Assembly (NCBI RefSeq): GCF_001425045.1
Contig: NZ_LMDJ01000031.1
Location: 249,768 to 313,767, forward strand
Length of the DNA: 64,000 bases
Direction of reading: 5' to 3'
DNA from: Massilia sp. Root351
GTDB taxonomy: Bacteria; Pseudomonadota; Gammaproteobacteria; Burkholderiales; Burkholderiaceae_D
Shown here one piece after another: positions 5,689-12,835 of the stretch. Within the stretch, counting starts at the first letter, position 1. Each line of letters begins with the position of its first letter. Made by a program: the position numbers and the translations under genes. Under the pieces are notes generated by a model. The model was not told where the DNA came from. It did not search any database and saw nothing but the letters and a program-made list of their open reading frames with translations.

Positions 5689-8115
5689 ATGCAATTCTCT
5701 GAAAATTGGCTGCGCACTCTTGTCGATCCGAAAATGACGTCGGATGAACTGGCGCACATGCTGACCATGTCCGGCCTGGAAGTGGAAGAAGTCGAACCGG
5801 TCGCGCCGCCGTTCTCCAACGTGGTTGTGGGCCAGGTGCGCGAGATGGCCAAGCATCCGGACGCGGACCGCCTGAACGTGTGCCAGGTCGACGTCGGCAC
5901 CGGCACCTTGCTCAACATCGTGTGCGGCGCGCCCAATGTGCGCCCCGGCCTGAAAGTGGTGTGCGCCATGGCCGGCGCGGTGCTGCCGCCGGGTGCGGAC
6001 GGCAAGCCGTTTGAAATCAAGGTGGGCAAGCTGCGCGGCGTCGAATCGCAGGGCATGCTGTGCTCGGCCAAGGAACTGAAGCTGTCGGAAGAGGGCTCCG
6101 GCCTGCTGGAACTGCCCGACGACGCGCCGGTGGGCCAGAACTTCCGCGACTACTACGCGCTGAACGACCTGAAATTCACCATCAAGCTGACCCCGAACAA
6201 GGCGGACTGCCTGTCGGTGCTGGGCGTGGCGCGCGAAGTGTCGGCGCTGACCGGCGTGCCGCTGACCATGCCGTCCTTCCGCACCGTGCCGGTGACGATG
6301 GGCGAAGTGCTGCCGGTGAAGATCTCGGCGCCGGACCTGTGCGGCCGCTTCTCCGGCCGCGTGATCCGCAACCTGAACGCCAAGGCCGCCACGCCGGAGT
6401 GGATGAAGCAGCGCCTCGAGCGCAGCGGCCAGCGCGCGGTGTCGGCGCTGGTGGACATTTCCAACTACGTGATGCTGGAGCTGGGCCGTCCTACCCACGT
6501 GTTCGACCTGGCCAAGATCCACGGCGGCCTGGACGTGCGCTGGGGCAAGGCCGGCGAAACGCTGAAGCTGTTGAACGGCAACACCGTGGCGGTGGACGAG
6601 TGGGTCGGCGTGATCGCCGACGACAAGGAACTCGAATCGCTGGCCGGCATCATGGGTGGCGACGCCACCGCCGTGTCGCTGGACACCGAGTCGATTTACC
6701 TGGAAGCGGCGTTCTGGTGGCCGAACGCCATCCAGGGCCGGGCCCGCAAGTACAACTTCTCGACCGACGCGGCGCACCGCTTCGAGCGCGGCGTGGACTA
6801 CGCCACCACCGTCGAGCACATCGAGCGCATCACCTCGCTGCTGGTGGAAATCTGCGGCACCCCCGCCACGCAAGTGGGCCCGGTGGACGACCAGATCGTC
6901 AACCTGCCGCAGCCGAAGCCGGTGCAGATGCGCACCGCGCGCGCCCAGAAGGTCATCGGCGTGCCGCTGACCGACGAACTGGTGGCCGACATCTTCACCC
7001 GCCTGGGCCTGCAGTTCACCCTGGCCGACAGCATCTTCTCGGTGAGCGCGCCGTCCTACCGTTTCGACATCGAAATCGAGGAAGACCTGATCGAGGAAGT
7101 GGCCCGCGTGTACGGCTTCGAGAACATCCCGGCGGTGGCGCCGGTGGCGCCGAACACCATGCATATCGCGCCCGAAAACACCCGTTCGCTGTTCGCCGTG
7201 CGCCACCAGCTGGCCGACCTCGGCTACCAGGAAGTGGTCAACATGAGCTTTGTCGAAGCCCAGTGGGAGCTGGACTTCAGCGGCAACGACAATCCGATCA
7301 AGCTGCAGAACCCGATCGCCAGCCAGCTGAGCGTAATGCGCTCGTCGCTGATCGGCAGCCTGGTGGCCAATGTGCGCTACAACCTGAACCGCAAAGCCAG
7401 CCGCGTGCGGGTGTTCGAGCTGGGCGCCATCTACCAGCGCGATGCGTCGGTGCAGGACGGCCCGCTGACGGTGGCGGGCTACAGCCAGCCGCAACGCGTG
7501 GCCGCGCTGGCCTACGGCCCGGTGGCCGACGAGCAGTGGGGCCAGGATACCCGCCTGGTCGACTACTTCGACGTCAAGGCCGACCTGGAGCAGCTGTTCG
7601 CCCCGGCCACGCTGCGCTTCAGCAAGGCCGCGCACCCGGCGCTGCACCCGGGCCGCTCGGCAAATATCGAACTGGACGGCAAGGTGATCGGCTTTATCGG
7701 CGAGCTGCATCCGCGCTGGCTGCAGAAATACGACCTGCCGCAGGCGCCGGTCTTGTTCGAAGTTGATGCAATTGCCTTGCAGCAACGCAGTGTGCCAAAA
7801 TACAGCGAGATCTCCAAGTTCCCGGGCGCCACGCGCGACCTGGCGCTGGTCGTCAAACAGGCTGTGCCGGCGCAGGATCTGCTTGACGCTTTCGCCGCCG
7901 CGCTGGCCGGCCACGCGCACGGCAAGCTGGTGCAAGCCATTGTTTTGTTTGATGAATATCGCGGCAAAGGGCTGGAAGCGGACGAGAAATCGCTTGCTTT
8001 CCGCTTTAGCTTGCAAGATACTCAAAACACCCTGCAGGACGACGTAGTGGACGCTGTGATGAGTGCGCTGGCCGAGTCGGCACAGCAAAAGCACGGCGCG
8101 AAACTGCGCTCTTAA
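5689..8115 (+). CDS. pheT: Phenylalanine--tRNA ligase, beta subunit
   Basis: An 808-residue subunit carrying the editing site and tRNA-binding parts of PheRS. It starts MQFSENWLRTLVDP. An EMAP-like tRNA-binding fold follows (VVGQVREMAKHPDADRLNVC), then the B3/B4 editing region (LVDISNYVMLELGRPTHVFD). The B5 and core-like domains (VYGFENIPAVAPVAPN) come next, and a C-terminal ferredoxin-fold anticodon domain (KFPGATRDLALVV) ends the protein. Length is normal. The frame continues open past the stop into ihfA, which lies in the same phase. Confidence 0.97.
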   Translation: MQFSENWLRTLVDPKMTSDELAHMLTMSGLEVEEVEPVAPPFSNVVVGQVREMAKHPDADRLNVCQVDVGTGTLLNIVCGAPNVRPGLKVVCAMAGAVLPPGADGKPFEIKVGKLRGVESQGMLCSAKELKLSEEGSGLLELPDDAPVGQNFRDYYALNDLKFTIKLTPNKADCLSVLGVAREVSALTGVPLTMPSFRTVPVTMGEVLPVKISAPDLCGRFSGRVIRNLNAKAATPEWMKQRLERSGQRAVSALVDISNYVMLELGRPTHVFDLAKIHGGLDVRWGKAGETLKLLNGNTVAVDEWVGVIADDKELESLAGIMGGDATAVSLDTESIYLEAAFWWPNAIQGRARKYNFSTDAAHRFERGVDYATTVEHIERITSLLVEICGTPATQVGPVDDQIVNLPQPKPVQMRTARAQKVIGVPLTDELVADIFTRLGLQFTLADSIFSVSAPSYRFDIEIEEDLIEEVARVYGFENIPAVAPVAPNTMHIAPENTRSLFAVRHQLADLGYQEVVNMSFVEAQWELDFSGNDNPIKLQNPIASQLSVMRSSLIGSLVANVRYNLNRKASRVRVFELGAIYQRDASVQDGPLTVAGYSQPQRVAALAYGPVADEQWGQDTRLVDYFDVKADLEQLFAPATLRFSKAAHPALHPGRSANIELDGKVIGFIGELHPRWLQKYDLPQAPVLFEVDAIALQQRSVPKYSEISKFPGATRDLALVVKQAVPAQDLLDAFAAALAGHAHGKLVQAIVLFDEYRGKGLEADEKSLAFRFSLQDTQNTLQDDVVDAVMSALAESAQQKHGAKLRS

Positions 8116-8268
8116 GCGGGCCGTAAGTCACAGCGGGCAATATGCCATCCCGGAATCCGGCCGCCGCCGGATTCCCGTTCTTTTTATAGGCAGGGCAGCA
8201 AAATTAATAACAACGACGTTGATACCGCCGTACTCGAATCCGCCCTGGATGCCGAGCTGCACAGCGCG

Positions 8269-8616
8269 ATGCTGGTGGCCAAGGTGCGCCAGGAGGCGGA
8301 AAAGGACATGCCCACGCTGACCAAGGCGGAGCTGGCAGAGTTGCTGTTCGAGCAGGTTGGACTGAACAAGCGTGAAGCCAAGGACATGGTGGAAACCTTC
8401 TTCGACGAGATCCGCAACGCGCTCGAGCGCGGCGAGGCCGTCAAGCTGTCCGGTTTCGGTAATTTCCAGCTGCGCGACAAGCCGCAGCGTCCCGGCCGCA
8501 ATCCCAAGACCGGCGAGGAAATTCCGATCACCGCGCGCCGCGTGGTGACCTTCCACGCCAGCCAGAAGCTGAAGAGCATGGTCGAGGAAAGCAATCCCAT
8601 GGCGCGTGCCGCCTGA
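8269..8616 (+). CDS. ihfA: Integration host factor subunit alpha
   Basis: The DNA-bending HU/IHF-family subunit that pairs with IHF-beta, sitting downstream of pheT as in other proteobacteria. The fold is unmistakable: TLTKAELAELLFEQVGLNKR, then LSGFGNFQLRDKPQRPGRNP with the Pro-tipped DNA-binding arm. The start is uncertain. ATG 8269 gives 115 residues. ATG 8308 (MPTLTK) has AGGAGG at 8291-8296 and matches the usual family start. The frame also looks coding back to an ATT at 8203 (NNDVDTAVLESALDAELHSA), which would give a 137-residue form. Confidence 0.93.
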   Translation: MLVAKVRQEAEKDMPTLTKAELAELLFEQVGLNKREAKDMVETFFDEIRNALERGEAVKLSGFGNFQLRDKPQRPGRNPKTGEEIPITARRVVTFHASQKLKSMVEESNPMARAA

Positions 8617-8629
8617 GTGAGACAGCAGC

Positions 8630-9034
8630 ATGAACGATAGGCCAGGCAAATCCGAACTGGTGGTGTTGCCGCCGATTCCAGCCAAACGCTATTTCACGAT
8701 AGGCGAGGTGAGCGAATTGTGCGGCGTGAAGCCGCATGTGCTGCGCTACTGGGAGCAGGAGTTCACCCAGCTCAAACCGGTCAAGCGGCGCGGCAACCGG
8801 CGCTATTACCAGCATCATGAGGTGCTGCTGATACGCCGTATACGGGAACTGTTATACGAACAAGGTTTTACCATCAGCGGTGCGCGCAGCAAACTAGATA
8901 GCCGCAGCGCCGATCCTGCGCAGGCAGGGTATGATGGAGGCTATGAGCGTGCAGCGCCGGCCGTGCCGCCGCCGCCGCTGGACCGGGACATGATACGCAG
9001 CGAACTGCTTGCCATCCTCGGCCTGCTTGGCTGA
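8630..9034 (+). CDS. MerR-family transcriptional regulator
   Basis: A 134-residue protein 13 bp after ihfA, a conserved neighbour pair in Beta- and Gammaproteobacteria. The winged helix is clear at residues 20-75: YFTIGEVSELCGVKPHVLRY, then WEQEFTQLKPVKRRGNRRYY. The C-terminal part is short, Pro/Ala-rich, and has no metal-binding cysteines, so it is not a metal sensor of the MerR/CueR type. Effector and targets are unknown. Confidence 0.9.
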   Translation: MNDRPGKSELVVLPPIPAKRYFTIGEVSELCGVKPHVLRYWEQEFTQLKPVKRRGNRRYYQHHEVLLIRRIRELLYEQGFTISGARSKLDSRSADPAQAGYDGGYERAAPAVPPPPLDRDMIRSELLAILGLLG

Positions 9035-9079
9035 CCGGTTTGCTGGGCAGCCGGGCGGCGCGGGGCGGGCGGCACCAGG

Positions 9080-9105
9080 GGCGCGCCGCAAAGCGCCTTT
9101 TTTTT
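9080..9105 (+). terminator. Intrinsic terminator after the merR-like gene
   Basis: GGCGC (9080-9084) / GCGCC (9093-9097), then eight T (9098-9105). It ends the pheST-ihfA-merR transcript. Confidence 0.8.
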
Positions 9106-9126
9106 CGCGTAGAATAGCAGTGCTAC

Positions 9127-9144
9127 AATAATAAGATTATTATT
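9127..9144. promoter_or_regulatory. AT-only palindrome upstream of the NarL-type regulator
   Basis: AATAATAA-GA-TTATTATT, perfect 8+8 symmetry in an otherwise GC-rich background, 53 bp before the regulator's ATG. A possible operator or an AT-rich promoter element. Confidence 0.4.
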
Positions 9145-9197
9145 TTGTTAGCGGAAGCGCGGGGACTTTCCCATGCAAGGAAGACACGAGGGAACAC

Positions 9198-9830
9198 ATG
9201 ATACGCGTTGCCATATGTGACGATCATCAAATAGTTAGAGCCGGCTTCAAGCAGATTTTTTCGTCCGCGGACGATTTCAGTGTAGTGGCGGAGGGCAGTA
9301 CCGGGCGCGAAGCGCTGGACATTGCCCGCCGCGAGATATGCGACGTGCTGTTGCTGGACATCGCCATGCCGGACCAGTCCGGCATTGACACCCTGCGTAC
9401 CATACGCCAGGGCCAGCCGGACTTGCCGGTGCTGATACTGTCCGGCTATCCGGCGCAGCAGTACGCGCTGAACCTGTTCAAGATGGGCGCCAACGGCTAT
9501 CTGAACAAGGAGTGCGAAGCCGACGAGCTGATCACGGCGGTGCGCACCGTGCACCAGGGCCGGCGCTACGTCAGCTCGCAAGTGGGCGAGCTGCTGGCGC
9601 AGAGTTTCGACCGCGACCCCAACACGGCGCTGCATACCGAACTGTCGGACCGCGAGTTCCAGGTGTTCCTGCGCCTGGCGCGCGGCGCCACGGTCAGCGA
9701 TATCGGCGTGGCGTTGTCGCTCAGCATCAAAACGGTGAGTACCTACCGCACCCGCATCATGGAAAAAATGGGCCTGCAATCGAACAGCGATCTGACCTAT
9801 TATGCTATGAAGAACAACCTGCTGGATTAG
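9198..9830 (+). CDS. NarL/FixJ-family response regulator
   Basis: A 210-residue two-component output protein. The receiver domain (1-120) has the acidic pair D8-D9, phosphoacceptor D54 in VLLLDIAMPD, and the conserved lysine K104. A LuxR-type helix-turn-helix follows (ELSDREFQVFLRLARGATVS, then IKTVSTYRTRIMEKM). The neighbouring sensor kinase (9949-11460) is of the HisKA_3 class, the usual partner of NarL regulators, so the two are very probably a pair. Targets unknown. Confidence 0.93.
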   Translation: MIRVAICDDHQIVRAGFKQIFSSADDFSVVAEGSTGREALDIARREICDVLLLDIAMPDQSGIDTLRTIRQGQPDLPVLILSGYPAQQYALNLFKMGANGYLNKECEADELITAVRTVHQGRRYVSSQVGELLAQSFDRDPNTALHTELSDREFQVFLRLARGATVSDIGVALSLSIKTVSTYRTRIMEKMGLQSNSDLTYYAMKNNLLD

Positions 9831-9948
9831 CGCACAGCGCCCGTCCTGGCGCGCACGTTAGGAAACTGATGCGGCGCAGCAAAAAACGGCAGGGTCTATA
9901 ATGGCCCTGCCATAACGGCTGCTCATCTAGCAAAGGATGCCTATCAGG

Positions 9949-11460
9949 ATGTATTTCACCGTCGACGCGGCGCCCCATCACAGACTGCCGCTGTACAAGA
10001 CCGTACTGTGCGTAACTTGCGCACTGATACTGATCGTGAACGGCTTCAGCCTGTTCCATAACTTGCAGTCGCTAAAGGGCGCCAACTTCCTGTTAAGCCA
10101 GTCCTCGCGCGTGGCTGAGCGGCTGCAGTACCTGAACGTGCTGGTGCTCGACGCCGAGAGCAGCATGCGCGGCTACTTTGTGTCCGGCAAGGAATCCTAC
10201 CTGGGGCCAACCCGCACCGTCACGGTGGAAACGGAAACTGAATTCAAGGAACTGGAGCTGCTGCTGGCCGATAGCCCGTCGCAGCTGAAAAACCTGGCGC
10301 AGCTGCACACCATCGTGCGGCGCAAGCTGGCCCTGATGGGCGAATCGATCGAAGTCTATCGCCACGGCGGCCTGGAAGAGATCGTCAACATCGCCAAGGT
10401 CACCGACGACCGCGCGTCCATGGACGAACTGCGCCTGCTGGTGGTCATCATGGTGCAGGAACAGAATGAAACGCTGGCCGCGCGCAGCGCCAGCTTCTAC
10501 CACCAGTACCAGAAGGCCGTGCTGCTGGGCACCGGCATCAACGCGGTGGCCATCTTCGTGCTGATCATGTTCTACCAGCTGGTGCGGCGCAGTTTCCGCA
10601 ACCAGGCGGCGGTCGAGCACGCCTTGCAGGTGTCGAACGACAACCTCGAATCCATGGTGGCCCAGCGTACCGAGCAGCTGTCGGTGCTGTCGCGCCACCT
10701 GATCAGTATCAGCGAGGAAGAGAAAGTGCGGCTGTCGCGCGAACTGCACGACGAGATGGGCGCGCATTTGACGTCGATCAGCATGGACCTGGGCGCCGTC
10801 ATGCACCAGTTGCAGAAAACCAACCCCGAACTGGCCTCCCAGCTCAAGCGCGCCCGCGCCACGTTGCTCGACACGGTGGAAATGAAGCGCCGCATCATCG
10901 AGAACCTGCGCCCCAGCCTGCTGGACAACCTGGGCTTGTGCGCCGCCATCGAAAGCTATTGCGACGAGTTCAGCCGCATGTCGGCGCTGCCGTGCGAGAC
11001 CGATATCGCCAGCCATATCGACAACGTGGCCAAGGGCCGCGACTCCAGCCTGGCCATTGCGCTGTTCCGCATCGTGCAGGAGTCGCTGACCAATATCCGG
11101 AAGTATGCGCGCGCCACCAAGGTGATCGTGACGCTGCAGTGCAGTGAAGACTTGCTGGTGCTGCGCGTGATCGACGATGGGGTGGGCATCGAATCGAACA
11201 CGCTGGTGAAGCCGATGTCGCATGGCTTGCTGGGGATGCGCGAGCGGGCACTGCTGCTGGGCGGCACGCTGACCATCCGCCGCGGCCGCAACGACAAGGG
11301 AACTTGTATCGAAGTACATATTCCGATGCGCGCCAGGGCCGGTGTCGCCGAGCAGTGCGAGCCTAGCAGCCCGCCACGTCCACCAGCAGGCGATCGTACT
11401 CCGTCTTCGCCACCTTATAGCACTCGCCCGCGTAGCGTTCCAAGCCTGAACGATCAATAA
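9949..11460 (+). CDS. Membrane sensor histidine kinase (CHASE3-type sensor, HisKA_3 class)
   Basis: A 503-residue inner-membrane kinase. TM1 lies near residues 17-38 (TVLCVTCALILIVNGFSLFH). The periplasmic helical region carries a CHASE3-like signature (LDAESSMRGYFVSGKESYLG). TM2 is near residues 190-212. A dimerisation helix follows with phosphoacceptor His267 in SRELHDEMGAHLTSISMDLG, and an HATPase domain with DDGVGIE and GLLGMRERALLLGG. ATG 9949 has AAAGGAT at good spacing; ATG 9937 adds four residues. The last 30-odd residues (Ser/Pro-rich) lie beyond the kinase fold and overlap the convergent Crp-type gene by 98 bp. Confidence 0.92.
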   Translation: MYFTVDAAPHHRLPLYKTVLCVTCALILIVNGFSLFHNLQSLKGANFLLSQSSRVAERLQYLNVLVLDAESSMRGYFVSGKESYLGPTRTVTVETETEFKELELLLADSPSQLKNLAQLHTIVRRKLALMGESIEVYRHGGLEEIVNIAKVTDDRASMDELRLLVVIMVQEQNETLAARSASFYHQYQKAVLLGTGINAVAIFVLIMFYQLVRRSFRNQAAVEHALQVSNDNLESMVAQRTEQLSVLSRHLISISEEEKVRLSRELHDEMGAHLTSISMDLGAVMHQLQKTNPELASQLKRARATLLDTVEMKRRIIENLRPSLLDNLGLCAAIESYCDEFSRMSALPCETDIASHIDNVAKGRDSSLAIALFRIVQESLTNIRKYARATKVIVTLQCSEDLLVLRVIDDGVGIESNTLVKPMSHGLLGMRERALLLGGTLTIRRGRNDKGTCIEVHIPMRARAGVAEQCEPSSPPRPPAGDRTPSSPPYSTRPRSVPSLNDQ

Positions 11461-12172
11461 CGGTGATGTTGCCGCGGCGATAGGTGATCAGGCCGTCTTC
11501 CTGCAGCTTGCCGGCGGCCGCGGTGATGCTCTCGCGCCGCACGCCCAGCATGATGGAGATCATTTCCTGGGTTACCTTCAGTTCGTTGCTCAGCGACCGG
11601 TCCAGGCGGTCCAGCAGCCAGCGGCACAGTTTCTGCTCGATCGAGCTGTGGCGGCCGCCGACGGCGTTTTGCGCCATCTGCGCGAACAGCGCATGGTTGT
11701 AGCGCATCAGCAGCTGGGGCAGGGCGCCGCCCTGGTTGAACGCTTCGCGCAGGTGCTGCGCCTTCAGGCGGTAGCCGTAGCCGGCGCTTTGCACCACGGC
11801 GCTGCACATGGCGCGCTCGCCGGGGAACATCGACACGCCTACCACGCCTTCATGGCCTACCACGGCGATCTCGGTGGTGGCGCCGTCTTCCATCACGTAC
11901 AGCAGGGACACTATGGCAGTGGTCGGGAAATACACGTTTTCCAGCTTGCTGCCGAATTCAAACAATTCCTTGCCAAATGGCAAGGTCACCAGTTCCAGGT
12001 GTTCAAACAGGGATTCCAGGACTTCACGAGGCAAGGCGGCCAGCAGTTCGTTCTGCTGTGTACCGCTATAGCTGACAACCGGCCGGGACGCAACTTTGAA
12101 TTCCCGCGAGCCTACGGGCATCGTCTGGGAGAGCGACTGTGTGACGGTATCGCTAAGTTGAGTGTTGTTCAT
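11363..12172 (-). CDS. Crp/Fnr-family transcriptional regulator
   Basis: A 269-residue regulator. A cyclic-nucleotide-binding-like beta barrel fills roughly residues 45-170 (PFGKELFEFGSKLENVYFPT, then EIAVVGHEGVVGVSMF). A linker helix and a C-terminal HTH follow (VTQEMISIMLGVRRESITAA, then LQEDGLITYRRGNITV). There is no Fnr-type N-terminal Cys cluster, so it is not an oxygen sensor of that kind. ATG 12172 has GAGGA five bases upstream; the longer GTG start adds MRNK-type residues. Its 3' end overlaps the kinase gene on the other strand. Confidence 0.9.
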   Translation of the reverse strand: MNNTQLSDTVTQSLSQTMPVGSREFKVASRPVVSYSGTQQNELLAALPREVLESLFEHLELVTLPFGKELFEFGSKLENVYFPTTAIVSLLYVMEDGATTEIAVVGHEGVVGVSMFPGERAMCSAVVQSAGYGYRLKAQHLREAFNQGGALPQLLMRYNHALFAQMAQNAVGGRHSSIEQKLCRWLLDRLDRSLSNELKVTQEMISIMLGVRRESITAAAGKLQEDGLITYRRGNITVIDRSGLERYAGECYKVAKTEYDRLLVDVAGC

Positions 12173-12476
12173 TTTATTCCTCACAGGCTAAGTACAAAGT
12201 AGCGCTGGATGCCGGTTGTGCTCGATTTTGCTGAGTCCGGGTGGGCTTCTGTTCTCGCTCCACTTTATCCATCGCGTTGTTAGTACTTTAGGTCTGTATG
12301 TACTTTACGAACATAAGACGGGGCAGCGCCCCCGTGTAGGCTCGTTGCATGGCGCCTTGTCAGCCTAGTCCTACTGCAAGCATCATGGGCGGCTTCACGC
12401 GCAGCGCATCCTGCCTTCACACAGCGGCATTACGATGGCTCCTGGACTACGCAATTCAATCAAAAAGGAGGGGCAG
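12173..12476. other. 304-bp divergent intergenic region with repeated GTACTTTA
   Basis: It separates the Crp-type gene (minus) from a small membrane protein (plus). Two direct repeats GTACTTTA (12283-12290 and 12300-12307) lie 17 bp apart, and AAGTACAAAGTA occurs near 12190. No convincing coding sequence or RNA gene was seen. The repeats are candidates for a regulator site. Confidence 0.35.
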
Positions 12477-12803
12477 ATGGGCACACTGAGGAAGGGCGCC
12501 GCGCCGGGCGGGGCGCAGCCGGCCGGCTGGCAGGTATTGCTGGTGGTGCTGGGAACGGCGCTGTTGCTGCTGGTGCCGCTGGTGGCGATGCAGTTCACCG
12601 ACGAGGTGGTGTGGACCGGGTCCGACTTCGCCATTGCCGGCGTGCTGCTGGCCGGGACCGGCCTGTCCTACGTGGCGGCGGCGCGGCTGTTGCGCACCCG
12701 GCAGCGGCGCCTGGCGCTGGGCCTTGGGCTGGCGCTGCTGCTGGCGCTGGTGTGGGTGGAGCTGGCGGTCGGCCTGATCGGCACGCCGTTCGCAGGAAGT
12801 TAG
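12477..12803 (+). CDS. Small hypothetical membrane protein
   Basis: 108 residues from ATG 12477, which has AAGGAGG just upstream; an ATG at 12435 would add 14 residues before the ribosome site. Three hydrophobic segments are visible (about 20-40, 53-70, 77-100) with basic loops (RLLRTRQRR), so it is an inner-membrane protein. No family is recognised. It is monocistronic and convergent with the chemoreceptor gene. Confidence 0.65.
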   Translation: MGTLRKGAAPGGAQPAGWQVLLVVLGTALLLLVPLVAMQFTDEVVWTGSDFAIAGVLLAGTGLSYVAAARLLRTRQRRLALGLGLALLLALVWVELAVGLIGTPFAGS

Positions 12804-12835
12804 CCTGCTGACTTGCCCGCCGGCTAAGCTCCCGG

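Noticed and set aside
5416..8094. An 892-codon minus-strand frame across pheS/pheT
   Set aside because: Mirror of a well-conserved synthetase pair; His/Arg/Gln-biased and without motifs.
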